Shown: positions 22,641 through 31,579 of the stretch, piece after piece
How positions within the stretch are numbered: the stretch's first letter is position 1
How the letters are laid out: each line of letters begins with the position of its first letter
DNA from: Anaerotalea alkaliphila
GTDB taxonomy: Bacteria; Bacillota; Clostridia; Lachnospirales; Vallitaleaceae
NCBI RefSeq assembly: GCF_010179735.1
Contig: NZ_JAAEEH010000011.1
Span: 17,462-81,461, forward strand
Direction of reading: 5' to 3'
DNA: 64,000 nt
The notes under the pieces: model-generated
Databases searched by the model: none
What the model saw: the letters and a program-made list of their open reading frames with translations, nothing else
Told to the model about the DNA's origin: nothing
Position numbers and translations under genes: made by a program

Positions 22641-24473
22641 CTATTCCACCGTGACGCTCTTGGCCAGGTTCCGTGGCTTGTCCACGTCGCGGCCCAGGCC
22701 GCAGGCGATATGGTAGGCGAAGAGCTGTTGGGGGATGTTCACCAGCAGGGTGGTGAAGTTGGGGTGGGTCCGGGGCACGAAGATGGCGTCGTCCACCGCC
22801 AGGCGGATCTCCTCGTTCCCTTCCATGGCGATGGCCATCACATTGGCTCCCCGGGCCTTCACTTCCTTGATGTTGCTGATGGTCTTCTCCAGAAGGGCCT
22901 CCTGGCCCACCAGTCCCATCAGCAGGGACCCTTCCTCTATCAGGGCGATGGGGCCGTGCTTCAGCTCACCGGCGGGATAGCTTTCGGCGTGTAGGTAGGC
23001 GACTTCCTTGATCTTCAGGGCGCCCTCCATGGCGGCGGCATAGTCCAGCCCCCGGCCGATGTAGAACACGTTCTTCATGTGCAGGTTCTTCCTGGCCAGG
23101 TCTTCCACCAGATGGGCATTCTCCAGCACCCGCTCCACCTTCTCCGGCAGCTCCAGCAGGGCATCCCGCAGGACGGCGAACTCCTCGTCCCCTATCTTTC
23201 CCAGCACCTGTCCGATCTTCATGGACAGCAGATACATGGCCACCAGCTGGGCGGAATAGGCCTTGGTGGAGGCCACGGCGATTTCCGGTCCCGCGCAGGT
23301 GTAGAACACGTCGTCCGCTTCCCTGGCGATGGTGGAACCCACCACGTTCACCACGCCCAGCACCCGGGCGCCGGCCTTTTTGGCCATCCGCAGGGCGGCC
23401 AGGGTGTCCGCCGTCTCCCCGGACTGGGACACCACGATCATCAGGGTGTTCTCATCCAGGATGGGGTCCCTGTACCTGAACTCCGACGCCACGTCCGCAA
23501 CCACGGGGACCCGTGCCTGGGCCTCCAGCAGCATCTTCCCGACGGATCCCGCATAGTAGGCGGTGCCGCAGGCGACGATGTAGACCTTGTTGATCTTCTC
23601 CATGGTTTCCTTGTCCAGACGGATGCCGTCCAGCTGGACTTCCGTGCTGTCCTTGCCGATCCTGCCCAGGAGGGTGTCCCGGATGACCTTGGGCTGCTCG
23701 TAGATTTCCTTCAGCATGAAGTGGTCGTAGCCGCCCTTCTCCGCCGCGTGGATGTCCCAGGTCACATGGAAGACCGGACGCTCGATGGGCTTCTTCAGGT
23801 TGTCCATGAGCTGCACGGAGTTCTTGCGCACCACCGCCACTTCCCCGTCCTCCAGGAAGTAGACGTCCCGGGTGTGCTTCAGGATCGCCGGGATGTCCGA
23901 GGCGATGAAGTTTTCACCCGTGCCCAGTCCCACCACCAGGGGGCTGTCCTTCCGGGCCGCGATGATGGTGTCCGGTTCGTCCTTGCAGAACACCCCGAAG
24001 GCATAGGATCCCTGGATGCGGTCGATGGCCAGCAGGACCGCGTCCAGCAGGTCCTTGGTCTCCCTGTAGTAGGAGGCGATCAGATGGACCGCCACCTCGG
24101 TGTCCGTTTCGGAGGCGAACACATAGCCCTCTTCCATCAGTTCCGCCTTCAGGGAAAGGTAGTTCTCGATGATTCCGTTGTGCACCAGCACGATGTCCGT
24201 TTCCTCATCCCGGTGGGGGTGGGAATTCACATCGGAAGGGGCGCCGTGGGTCGCCCAACGGGTATGCCCGATCCCCACGCTCCCCTGGATGGGCGTTGCC
24301 AGAAGCCGCTCCTCCAGGTTGACCAGCCTTCCCTTCACTTTGATCATCTCCACCGCCTGGTCATAAACCGCTACCCCGGCGGAGTCATAGCCCCTGTATT
24401 CCAGGGACCGCAATCCGTCCATCAGAATGGGGACCGCTGCCTGATTGCCTATATATCCTACGATTCCACACAT
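22641..24473 (-). CDS. glmS: Glutamine--fructose-6-phosphate aminotransferase (isomerizing)
   Basis: Makes glucosamine-6-phosphate, the entry to UDP-GlcNAc and peptidoglycan. The 610-residue protein has the N-terminal Ntn glutaminase domain (Cys2 nucleophile in MCGIVGYIG, SLEYRGYDSAG, GHTRWATHG, HNGIIENY) and two SIS sugar-isomerase domains (GTAYYAG, VSQSGETADT, SKAYSAQL-like AVASTKAYSAQ, and the C-terminal KPRNLAKSVTVE). Full length. It follows glmM by nine bases in the same transcript. No glmS ribozyme is present: the short spacer to glmM leaves no room. Confidence 0.98.
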   Translation of the reverse strand: MCGIVGYIGNQAAVPILMDGLRSLEYRGYDSAGVAVYDQAVEMIKVKGRLVNLEERLLATPIQGSVGIGHTRWATHGAPSDVNSHPHRDEETDIVLVHNGIIENYLSLKAELMEEGYVFASETDTEVAVHLIASYYRETKDLLDAVLLAIDRIQGSYAFGVFCKDEPDTIIAARKDSPLVVGLGTGENFIASDIPAILKHTRDVYFLEDGEVAVVRKNSVQLMDNLKKPIERPVFHVTWDIHAAEKGGYDHFMLKEIYEQPKVIRDTLLGRIGKDSTEVQLDGIRLDKETMEKINKVYIVACGTAYYAGSVGKMLLEAQARVPVVADVASEFRYRDPILDENTLMIVVSQSGETADTLAALRMAKKAGARVLGVVNVVGSTIAREADDVFYTCAGPEIAVASTKAYSAQLVAMYLLSMKIGQVLGKIGDEEFAVLRDALLELPEKVERVLENAHLVEDLARKNLHMKNVFYIGRGLDYAAAMEGALKIKEVAYLHAESYPAGELKHGPIALIEEGSLLMGLVGQEALLEKTISNIKEVKARGANVMAIAMEGNEEIRLAVDDAIFVPRTHPNFTTLLVNIPQQLFAYHIACGLGRDVDKPRNLAKSVTVE

Positions 24474-24482
24474 AATTGCCTC

Positions 24483-25832
24483 CTATGCCAACCGCTCCTC
24501 GATCAGAGCCGCCAGCCGTTTTGCCTCTATTTCCAGTTCCTCTTGGTCCTTGCCTTCGATCATCACCCGCACCAGCGGTTCCGTGCCGGAGGGACGGATC
24601 AGCACCCGGCCTGCGCCGGCGAACTTCCGCTCCACTTCCAGGATGGCTTCCTGGACCACCGTGTCCTTCAGGTAGTCGTTCTTCCTGCTGTTGGCCACCT
24701 TGGCGTTCACCAGGGCCTGGGGCAGCACGTCCATGATGGAGGCCAGCTCCGACAACTTCTTGCCTGTGACCTTCATCACTTCCAACAGGTGGAGGGCCGT
24801 CAGCAGGCCATCCCCCGTGGTGTTCTCGTCCAGGAAAATGATATGGCCGGACTGCTCCCCGCCGATGTTGTAGTGGTTCTCCAGCATGTTCTCCAGCACG
24901 TAGCGGTCCCCCACCTTGGTCTGTTCGATATGGATGCCCTGTTCCTTGCCCATGATGAAGAAGCCCAGATTGCTCATGACCGTGGCCACGATGGTGTTCT
25001 TCTTCAGCCTTCCCTGGGATTTCATGAAGTTCCCGCAGATGGCCATGATCTGGTCCCCGTCCACCAGGCGCCCGTTTTCATCCACCGCCAGGCAGCGGTC
25101 CGCGTCCCCGTCGAAAGCCAGACCCACATGGGCTTCCACCTGCCGCACATACTGCTGCAGGTCGTTCATGTGGGTGGAGCCGCACTTCTTGTTGATGTTG
25201 GTCCCGTCCGGCTCGTTGTGGATGATGATCACCTCGGCCCCCATTTCCCGCAGGGCCTGGGGGGCGGAGACGAAAGAGGCTCCGTTGGCGCAGTCGATGA
25301 CCACCTTCAGGCCTTCCAGCCGGGTGCCGATCTGCCGCTTCACGTAACGGATGTAGTCGAAAATGGACTCCGTCCTGTACTGGACCCGCCCGATTTCCGT
25401 CCCCACGGGCAGGGGGATGGAAGCGTTCCCCTCCCCAAGCAGGTCCTCCACCTCTTCTTCCAGCTGGTCGGAAAGCTTGTAGCCGTGCCTGTTGAAGAAC
25501 TTGATCCCATTGTATTCCACCGGATTGTGGGAAGCGGAGATCACCACCCCCGCATCCGCGCCGTACTCCCTGGTAAGATAGGCCACCGCAGGCGTGGGTA
25601 CCACGCCGATGGCGATGGCGTTCGCCCCCACCGAGCTGATGCCCGCAATCATGGCCGCCTCCAGCATTTCTCCGGAAATCCTTGTATCCCTACCGATCAG
25701 GATGGTGGGCTTGTGCTTGTTCTCCTTGGTCAGCACATAGGCTCCCGCCTGTCCAAGCCGGTATGCCATCTCCACCGTCAGTTCCTGGTTCGCTATTCCC
25801 CTCACTCCATCCGTGCCAAACAATTTTCCCAT
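24483..25832 (-). CDS. glmM: Phosphoglucosamine mutase
   Basis: Converts glucosamine-6-phosphate to glucosamine-1-phosphate. The 449-residue protein starts [15 protein letters not shown] (ATG 25832, GGAGG eight bases upstream) and has the phosphoserine loop [19 protein letters not shown], the metal loop AFDGDADRC and the C-terminal phosphate-binding [12 protein letters not shown]. It has its own promoter (25867-25894) after a hairpin that separates it from cdaR, and is followed directly by glmS. In Firmicutes GlmM also binds and inhibits the c-di-AMP synthase CdaA, whose gene lies just upstream. Confidence 0.98.
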   Translation of the reverse strand: MGKLFGTDGVRGIANQELTVEMAYRLGQAGAYVLTKENKHKPTILIGRDTRISGEMLEAAMIAGISSVGANAIAIGVVPTPAVAYLTREYGADAGVVISASHNPVEYNGIKFFNRHGYKLSDQLEEEVEDLLGEGNASIPLPVGTEIGRVQYRTESIFDYIRYVKRQIGTRLEGLKVVIDCANGASFVSAPQALREMGAEVIIIHNEPDGTNINKKCGSTHMNDLQQYVRQVEAHVGLAFDGDADRCLAVDENGRLVDGDQIMAICGNFMKSQGRLKKNTIVATVMSNLGFFIMGKEQGIHIEQTKVGDRYVLENMLENHYNIGGEQSGHIIFLDENTTGDGLLTALHLLEVMKVTGKKLSELASIMDVLPQALVNAKVANSRKNDYLKDTVVQEAILEVERKFAGAGRVLIRPSGTEPLVRVMIEGKDQEELEIEAKRLAALIEERLA

Positions 25833-25866
25833 GTCGGCCTCCTCTCCTCTGTCGCTTATCGGTTCA

Positions 25867-25894
25867 ATTATACCACCCTGGTCCCTTTTTACAA
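25867..25894 (-). promoter_or_regulatory. Promoter of glmM-glmS
   Basis: TTGTAA (25894-25889), 16 bases, TATAAT (25872-25867), with a TG one base before the -10 (extended -10). It lies 35 bases upstream of the glmM start. Confidence 0.8.
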
Positions 25895-25928
25895 GCCTGT
25901 TCCCTCTAAAAAGTAGACCTTTCAACAA

Positions 25929-25966
25929 AATGGTCTATACCAATCTTTCCTTTGGCATAGACCATT
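25929..25966 (-). terminator. Hairpin between cdaR and glmM
   Basis: On the minus strand AATGGTCTATGCCAA pairs with TTGGTATAGACCATT around an A-rich loop and is followed by TTTGTT. It begins five bases after the cdaR stop. A/T-rich for a terminator, so it may allow partial read-through into glmM. Confidence 0.65.
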
Positions 25967-25970
25967 CGAC

Positions 25971-27212
25971 TTATTGCTCTTCTTCCGGTTCCGTCACCGG
26001 TCCTTCCGCTTCCAGGACCACCTGCATCCGCAGGGGCTGGGCCACAAGGGAGACCCCTTCCGGCAGGTCCAGGACCAGCTGGACCGTGTGGGTCCCCGCT
26101 CCCAGGTTCGCCAGGGAAATACTAGGCCTAAGGGCTGAAACCGTCAGGCCCCCCAGGGCCTCCTGGGTTCCGGAAAGGCGAAGGCTGTAGGCGCCCTGGG
26201 CCACATGGGTGAGGGTCAGGCCTTCGGCCAGCCCCTGGTTCTGGACCTCCCTGGGCTGCAGGATCAGGTCCCTCTGGACCAGGGCCTCCACGTCCAGGGT
26301 GACCTTCACCGTCTCCGCCTCGTCATAGAGGAAGACGCTGCGGGGCAGCAGCGGCACCAGGTCCACCTCCACGACCTTGTCCTCGGTCAGTCCCTGCACG
26401 CTGATTGGCTCCAGGGTGATGGAGGAGACCTCGTCCACCACACCCTCCTTGCCCCGGACCGTTATGGTCCTAGGTTCGTAGGAGACCCCTGCAAGCACGT
26501 GGCCCGCTGCCACCTGCCCGGTGACAGGCACCTGGATGTCGATCCGTTTGGTCTTCTCGATGGGCACCACCACCTTCACCTGGTTGATGCTGGGGGTCAG
26601 CCCCAGGATCTCCTGGCCGTCCTCGCCCATCACCTGGAGGTTCCCGTAGAAGGTCACTTCCTTTGTTGCGCCGCTGATGCTCACCGGCACCAGCACCCTC
26701 TTCACCAAGGCGATCTTGGACTGGGGTCCGGTGATCTGGACCGAATTGGGCTCGATGCTGGGATTCAACGCGATGTAACCGGCGGCCGGGTCGTCCTTGA
26801 AGACATGCTGGATCTCCTTCTGGATGGTCAGCACGTTCTCCAGCTCCACCTGCATGGTCCCGGGCTCCTTCTCCATCACCTTGATGTCGTTGTCCACCTG
26901 GACCTGGATCTCCACGGCTCCGGTGATGGACATCTTGCTCAGGTCCGCATAGACGTAGATGTCGTTGTAGGACATCCTGTCCACCAGGGACCGCTTGCCC
27001 CTGATCTTGATGTCCACCCGGTCGCCGGAGACATACTCGATGGACTTCCGCTGGCTTGTGATCACCGACTCGTTCAACTTGTTCACCGGCACGTTGTTGA
27101 AGGTCCTGGTGACAAGGGGATCTTCATAATTGACGACTGTCAGCCACAGGACAAATCCCAGCAGCACGGACAGCAGCTTCCAGCCGATGTTGTCCATGAT
27201 GTTATCTAACAT
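25971..27212 (-). CDS. cdaR: CdaA regulatory protein CdaR (YbbR domains)
   Basis: Membrane-anchored extracytoplasmic regulator of the diadenylate cyclase CdaA, 413 residues. A single N-terminal membrane segment (GWKLLSVLLGFVLWLTVV) is followed by about four YbbR repeats, each ending in a variant of DxxVxVxxxK or SVQITGPQSKIALVKRV; a short acidic tail ends the protein. The ATG at 27212 overlaps the cdaA stop by 11 bases. Gene order cdaA-cdaR-glmM is the conserved module. Confidence 0.95.
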   Translation of the reverse strand: MLDNIMDNIGWKLLSVLLGFVLWLTVVNYEDPLVTRTFNNVPVNKLNESVITSQRKSIEYVSGDRVDIKIRGKRSLVDRMSYNDIYVYADLSKMSITGAVEIQVQVDNDIKVMEKEPGTMQVELENVLTIQKEIQHVFKDDPAAGYIALNPSIEPNSVQITGPQSKIALVKRVLVPVSISGATKEVTFYGNLQVMGEDGQEILGLTPSINQVKVVVPIEKTKRIDIQVPVTGQVAAGHVLAGVSYEPRTITVRGKEGVVDEVSSITLEPISVQGLTEDKVVEVDLVPLLPRSVFLYDEAETVKVTLDVEALVQRDLILQPREVQNQGLAEGLTLTHVAQGAYSLRLSGTQEALGGLTVSALRPSISLANLGAGTHTVQLVLDLPEGVSLVAQPLRMQVVLEAEGPVTEPEEEQ

Positions 27213-28074
27213 TCTTCATTCTACCTTTCCAGATCTTGAACTTGGTGGCATCCGGCGTGTCCGCGTAAATCTCCAGGAGCTTCCCTTTCAGGTACTCCAG
27301 GTCCACTCCCCGGACCAGGTTCCCTCCCATGGCCACGGACATCTTGCCCGACTCCTCGGACACGGTGACCACCACGCAGTCGGAAACCTCGGAAATCCCC
27401 ACGGCGGCCCGGTGCCTTGTGCCCAACTCCTTGCTCAGGGTCATGTTCTCGGACAAGGGCAGGTAGCAGGTGGCCGCCACGATCCGGTTTCCCCGGATGA
27501 TCACGGCCCCGTCATGGAGGGGGGTGTTGTGCTCGAAGATGTTGCAGAGGATCTGCCGGGTGACGATGGCGTCCACCGGAAGCCCCGTCTTCTCGAACTC
27601 ATAGAGCTTCACGTCCTTCTCCAGCACGATCAGGGCTCCCGTCTTCACCTTGGACATGAGGGCGCAGGCCTGGACGATCTCCTCGATGTATTCCTGGGCC
27701 AGCTTCTCCTTCTTGTCCTTCTGTTCGTCGAAGGCCACCAGGGTGGACAGGAAATTCTTCTGCCCCAGCTGTTCCAGGGCCTTCCTGAGCTCCGGTTGGA
27801 ACACGATCAGCAGGGCGATGATCCCCACATTGATGGTGTTGGCGAAAATCCACATGATCGTGTTCATCTCGAAAACCATGGCGATGGCCGAAACGGCAAA
27901 CAGCACGATGATCCCCTTGAACAGCATCCATGCCCGGGTGCCCCGGACCCATTTCAGGATCTGGTAGATGCCGAAGGCGATGACTGCGATTTCGATGATA
28001 TCTTTGATTTTGATGATGGGAAGGGCTTGGAACACCTGCAGGACGTTGCTCCAAATCTCAGAAAATGTATTCAC
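27202..28074 (-). CDS. cdaA: Diadenylate cyclase CdaA
   Basis: Synthesises c-di-AMP from two ATP; controls potassium and osmolyte transport and cell-wall balance. The 290-residue protein has three N-terminal membrane segments (about 20-90) and a DAC domain with the catalytic HDGAVIIRGNRIVAA and the GTRHRAAVGISE motif, both intact. A GTG start at 28074 with GAGGTG upstream. Preceded within 15 bases by an uncharacterised membrane protein gene and overlapping cdaR. Confidence 0.97.
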   Translation of the reverse strand: MNTFSEIWSNVLQVFQALPIIKIKDIIEIAVIAFGIYQILKWVRGTRAWMLFKGIIVLFAVSAIAMVFEMNTIMWIFANTINVGIIALLIVFQPELRKALEQLGQKNFLSTLVAFDEQKDKKEKLAQEYIEEIVQACALMSKVKTGALIVLEKDVKLYEFEKTGLPVDAIVTRQILCNIFEHNTPLHDGAVIIRGNRIVAATCYLPLSENMTLSKELGTRHRAAVGISEVSDCVVVTVSEESGKMSVAMGGNLVRGVDLEYLKGKLLEIYADTPDATKFKIWKGRMKNVR

Positions 28075-28089
28075 GGCCGCACCTCGACA

Positions 28090-29025
28090 TTATTTGATCT
28101 TTTTGACTTCCTTGACTGCCTTTGCCAGCTTCACTTTGGGGACCACCTTCACATAGTAGTAATGGTCGTCGTCCTCGAACTGCACCTTCTCGCTCCGCTG
28201 GTAGTCCAGGGAAAAACGGAAAAACTGGAATAGCGCGGTCAGGGCTCCCGCCACCAGGGTGCCCGCCACCAGGCCGCCTATGGACACCTCCACCTTCAGG
28301 AGGACGCTTCCCAGGAAGAATCCCAGAAGGTTCACCGCCGCCCCGACGGCGATGGCCAGATAGAAGACCTGGCGCACCGGGAGCCCCCGGACGAAACGCA
28401 TGGAGAGGACCACCGCGGAAAACACCAGCACCGTCAGGAGCATGGCCATGTCGTGCATGGCCGCCTGGGACAGATACTTGTACATGCCCACCATCACTTC
28501 CGGAAGGTCGTACAGGGTGGAACCCCCTCCGCCGATCTCCAGCATGCCCGGCACATAGGCGGACATCCTGTAGAGCACCACCCCGACCCCCAGGGGGATC
28601 ACCGCGGTTCCGCTCAGGAAGAGTCCGGCCACCAGGGGCAGCAGGATCCCCAGTTTCCACTGCTCCAGCAGGGGCACCAGGAGAACCAGATAGGCCAGGT
28701 CCGGCTGGAGCCGGACGAACATCAGGTAGAGGACCACCATGCCCAGGAACACGATCAGGGCGGCCTCGACGGAGCGGGCCATCAGCTGGGCTCCGGTGAA
28801 CACCATCAGCAGCAGCAGGAACCAGGTGGCCGGAACGAAGGCCGCCACGGCGGCCAGCAGCAGATGGAGCCAGGGGCTTCCCAGCAGGGGCACCAGGGAA
28901 AAGAAGGCGTTCAGGTAGCGCAAGGCCCCCAAGGACACCAGGAATTTTCCAAAAGGCTTCAGGATCCCCTCATACCGCCTATAGAAATTGGCCATCCAAT
29001 CTTTCATCTCATACAAGAACGTCAT
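28090..29025 (-). CDS. Conserved polytopic membrane protein of unknown function, upstream of cdaA
   Basis: A 311-residue protein with seven or more hydrophobic segments between about 25 and 265 and a charged C-terminal tail containing YQRSEKVQFEDDDHYYYVKV, which I recall as a conserved ending of unannotated clostridial membrane proteins. I do not recognise a catalytic motif or a named family. The ATG at 29025 has AGGGGGTGTGGG upstream. It lies 15 bases before cdaA and 10 bases after the next small membrane-protein gene, so all are probably expressed together with c-di-AMP synthesis. Confidence 0.85.
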   Translation of the reverse strand: MTFLYEMKDWMANFYRRYEGILKPFGKFLVSLGALRYLNAFFSLVPLLGSPWLHLLLAAVAAFVPATWFLLLLMVFTGAQLMARSVEAALIVFLGMVVLYLMFVRLQPDLAYLVLLVPLLEQWKLGILLPLVAGLFLSGTAVIPLGVGVVLYRMSAYVPGMLEIGGGGSTLYDLPEVMVGMYKYLSQAAMHDMAMLLTVLVFSAVVLSMRFVRGLPVRQVFYLAIAVGAAVNLLGFFLGSVLLKVEVSIGGLVAGTLVAGALTALFQFFRFSLDYQRSEKVQFEDDDHYYYVKVVPKVKLAKAVKEVKKIK

Positions 29026-29035
29026 CCCACACCCC

Positions 29036-29437
29036 CTACAATCTTCGCAGCGTCTTCAACCGCTGTTCGTACTGGTTGAGCCGCTTCTGCGCTTCTTCGT
29101 AGCCCCTCTTCTGGATCCGGTTGGATATGAAGGTGTAGGCGAGCATGCAGAGCAACCAGATGGTGAAATATTCAACGAACTGCCCCACAAAATCGAAGTG
29201 GGTGATGTTCGTGATGTTGTCAAGAAACTTTGCGGAAAGGTCCATCAGGAAGAGCAGCAGCAGCGCTGCGGTGACGGCCATCCTGGTCTTGAAGTTTTGG
29301 AACGAAAGGTAATTCGAACGGAAATATCCGGCCGTCCGCAGGTCCCTGCGCCCCTGGTTCTTCTCATAGGACGCAAGTTTGGTCATCAAGATGAGCTTTT
29401 CCCTGTTCAACAAAGCGTCCACCCCGTTTCTTTTCAT
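29036..29437 (-). CDS. Small two-helix membrane protein of unknown function
   Basis: 133 residues: a basic N-terminal half (LASYEKNQGRRDLRTAGYFRSNYLSFQN), two membrane segments (about 54-70 and 90-108), and a coiled-coil-like C-terminus rich in Arg, Gln and Lys (RGYEEAQKRLNQYEQRLKTL). No family recognised. First gene of the cdaA transcript; the Shine-Dalgarno is weak and an extended -10 lies just upstream at 29452-29460. Confidence 0.8.
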   Translation of the reverse strand: MKRNGVDALLNREKLILMTKLASYEKNQGRRDLRTAGYFRSNYLSFQNFKTRMAVTAALLLLFLMDLSAKFLDNITNITHFDFVGQFVEYFTIWLLCMLAYTFISNRIQKRGYEEAQKRLNQYEQRLKTLRRL

Positions 29438-29451
29438 AGAAGCCTTTAGAC

Positions 29452-29460
29452 ATTATACCA
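29452..29460 (-). promoter_or_regulatory. Extended -10 promoter of the cdaA operon
   Basis: TGGTATAAT on the minus strand, 15 bases before the start codon of the first gene; no -35 match at the usual distance. It follows directly after the lysS terminator. Confidence 0.55.
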
Positions 29461-29461
29461 C

Positions 29462-29506
29462 AAAAGAAAAGCGGTGGCACGGAAAGTTTGCCTTCCGCGC
29501 CACCGC
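29462..29506 (-). terminator. Terminator of the greA-lysS transcript
   Basis: GCGGTGGCGCGGAA pairs with TTCCGTGCCACCGC with one mismatch, followed by TTTTCTTTT on the minus strand, 12 bases after the lysS stop. Confidence 0.92.
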
Positions 29507-29518
29507 GTCCTACCGGTG

Positions 29519-31012
29519 CTATTTGTTCTTCATGGTGGGGAACAGCAGGATGTCCCGGATGGAATAGGAGTCGGTGAGGAGCATGACGAACCGGTCGATC
29601 CCCACGCCCAGTCCCCCTGTGGGGGGCATGCCGTATTCCAGCGCCGTCAGGAAGTCCTCGTCGATCATGTTGGCTTCCTCGTCCCCGGCGGCCCGCAGGC
29701 TCTCCTGGTAATCGAAGCGCACCCGCTGGTCGATGGGGTCGTTCAACTCCGAGAATGCATTGGCGAACTCCCTGCGGGTGATGAACAGCTCGAACCGTTC
29801 CGTATAGGCCGGGTCTTCGGGCTTCCGCTTGGCCAGGGGGGAGATCTCCACCGGATGGTCCATGATGAAGGTGGGCTGCACCAGATGTTCCTCCGCGTAA
29901 TGCTCGAAGAAAAGGTTCAGGATCTCCCCTTTCTTGAAATGCTTCTCGAACTCGATGCCATGGGCTTTGGCCAACTCCCTGGCCTCCTCGTCCCCCTTGA
30001 CCTCGTTGAAGTCCACATTTCCGTATTTCTTCACGGCCTCCAGCATGGTCAGCCGTCCGAAAGGCTTCTCCAGGTCGATTTCCACCCCGTCGTAGTTCAC
30101 CACGGCGGTGCCCAGCACGTTCCTGGCCACGGTCCTGAACATCTCTTCCGTCAGGTCCATCATGCCGTAGTAGTCCGTGTAGGCCTGGTAGAGTTCCAGC
30201 AGGGTGAACTCCGGGTTGTGGCGTACGGAAATCCCCTCGTTCCTGAACACCCTTCCCATTTCATAGACCCGCTCGAAGCCCCCAACGATCAGCCGCTTCA
30301 GGTGCAGCTCCAGGGAAATCCGCAGATGCAGCTCCATGTCCAGGGCGTTGTGGTGGGTCAGGAACGGTTTGGCCGCGGCCCCACCGGGGATGGTGTGCAG
30401 CACCGGGGTCTCCACTTCCAGGAAGGAGCGGCTGTCCAGGTAGCTCCTGATCTCCTTCAGGATCCTGGTCCGTTTGAAGAAGGCGTCCTTGACTTCCGGA
30501 TTCACGATCAGGTCCAGGTACCGTTGCCGGTAGCGGGTGTCCGTATCCTTCAATCCATGGAACTTCTCGGGGAGGATCTGGAGGCTCTTGGACAACAGGA
30601 CGACCTCCTGGGCCTTGACCGAAATCTCCCCCTTCTGGGTGATGAACACCTCTCCCCTTACGCCGACCAGGTCCCCCAGGTCGTAATGCTTGAACTCCTG
30701 GTAGGACTCTTCCCCCAGGTCGTCTTTCCGTACATAGGCCTGGATCTGTCCATCCCTGTCCTGGACATGGCAGAAGGAGGCCTTGCCCATGACCCGCTTG
30801 GTCATGATCCGGCCCGCGATGGATACGGTCTTCCCTTCCAGAGCGGAGAAACCGTCCAGGATCTCCTGGCTGTGGTGGGTGGCGTCAAATTTCGTGATGG
30901 CAAAAGGGTCTTTGCCCTTTTCCTGCAGATCCGCCAATTTGCTCCTGCGGATCTGCAGCAGCTCGTTCATTTCCTGTACGACGGTTTCCGTGACGTTGTT
31001 GTTCTCAGACAC
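29519..31012 (-). CDS. lysS: Lysyl-tRNA synthetase, class II
   Basis: Charges tRNA-Lys. The 497-residue protein has the N-terminal OB-fold anticodon-binding domain (about 50-150, [17 protein letters not shown]) and the class II catalytic core with motif 1 around [13 protein letters not shown], motif 2 [18 protein letters not shown] and motif 3 [15 protein letters not shown]. The start is GTG at 31012 with AGGAG eight bases upstream. It follows greA by 15 bases. Ends TMKNK as in many Firmicutes. Confidence 0.98.
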   Translation of the reverse strand: MSENNNVTETVVQEMNELLQIRRSKLADLQEKGKDPFAITKFDATHHSQEILDGFSALEGKTVSIAGRIMTKRVMGKASFCHVQDRDGQIQAYVRKDDLGEESYQEFKHYDLGDLVGVRGEVFITQKGEISVKAQEVVLLSKSLQILPEKFHGLKDTDTRYRQRYLDLIVNPEVKDAFFKRTRILKEIRSYLDSRSFLEVETPVLHTIPGGAAAKPFLTHHNALDMELHLRISLELHLKRLIVGGFERVYEMGRVFRNEGISVRHNPEFTLLELYQAYTDYYGMMDLTEEMFRTVARNVLGTAVVNYDGVEIDLEKPFGRLTMLEAVKKYGNVDFNEVKGDEEARELAKAHGIEFEKHFKKGEILNLFFEHYAEEHLVQPTFIMDHPVEISPLAKRKPEDPAYTERFELFITRREFANAFSELNDPIDQRVRFDYQESLRAAGDEEANMIDEDFLTALEYGMPPTGGLGVGIDRFVMLLTDSYSIRDILLFPTMKNK

Positions 31013-31027
31013 TTCGATTACTCCTAT

Positions 31028-31504
31028 CTATCGATGAATTTCCAGCACTTTGAAGGAGACGTTTCCCGCCGGTGTGTCCACACTGGCCACCTCTCCCACC
31101 TTCAGGCCCAGAAGGGCGCGGCCTACGGGGGCTTCGTTGGATATCTTTCCTTTTAAGGGGTCGGCTTCCGTGGAACCTACGATGGCGTAATCCACTTCCT
31201 CTTCCATCTCCAGATCATACAGACGCACCTTGCATCCGATGCTGATGGAACCCAGGTCCACCTCGTCTTCGTCGATGACTTCAGCGTTCTTCAGGATCTT
31301 CTCGATTTCAACGATCCTTGCCTCGACCTCGCCTTGCTCGTCTTTGGCCGCATCGTATTCCGCGTTCTCGGAAAGGTCCCCTTGGGCCCTTGCTTCCTTG
31401 ATCTTCTCTGCGATTTCCTTGCGCTTGAAAACCTTCAGGTTCTGCACTTCTTCTTCCAGGTTCTTCAGACCTTGATAGGTCAAAATCATCTTCTTGTCAG
31501 ACAT
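31028..31504 (-). CDS. greA: Transcription elongation factor GreA
   Basis: Rescues backtracked RNA polymerase by stimulating transcript cleavage. The 158-residue protein has the N-terminal coiled coil with the acidic tip ([21 protein letters not shown] and E at the tip) and the C-terminal FKBP-like domain ([23 protein letters not shown]). ATG at 31504 with GGAGG upstream. Transcribed from a consensus promoter inside the end of dusB and followed by lysS, as in other Firmicutes. Confidence 0.97.
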   Translation of the reverse strand: MSDKKMILTYQGLKNLEEEVQNLKVFKRKEIAEKIKEARAQGDLSENAEYDAAKDEQGEVEARIVEIEKILKNAEVIDEDEVDLGSISIGCKVRLYDLEMEEEVDYAIVGSTEADPLKGKISNEAPVGRALLGLKVGEVASVDTPAGNVSFKVLEIHR

Positions 31505-31579
31505 TTCTTCCACCTTCCTCCGCACTTGTAGACGTCCAGCTGCACTGGCGCAGCAAACCAAGCCAACGGCTTCCATATT

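Noticed and set aside
24473..24482. glmS ribozyme upstream of glmS
   Set aside because: Only nine bases separate glmM from glmS, far too short for the ribozyme, and none of its core is seen.
23079..25916. 945-codon open frame on the plus strand opposite glmS and glmM
   Set aside because: Spans two well-conserved genes on the other strand; no Shine-Dalgarno and no recognisable domain.
30971..31579. T-box leader in front of greA-lysS
   Set aside because: The leader of about 75 bases has no T-box sequence (UGGGUGGNACC-like) and no room for a specifier stem.
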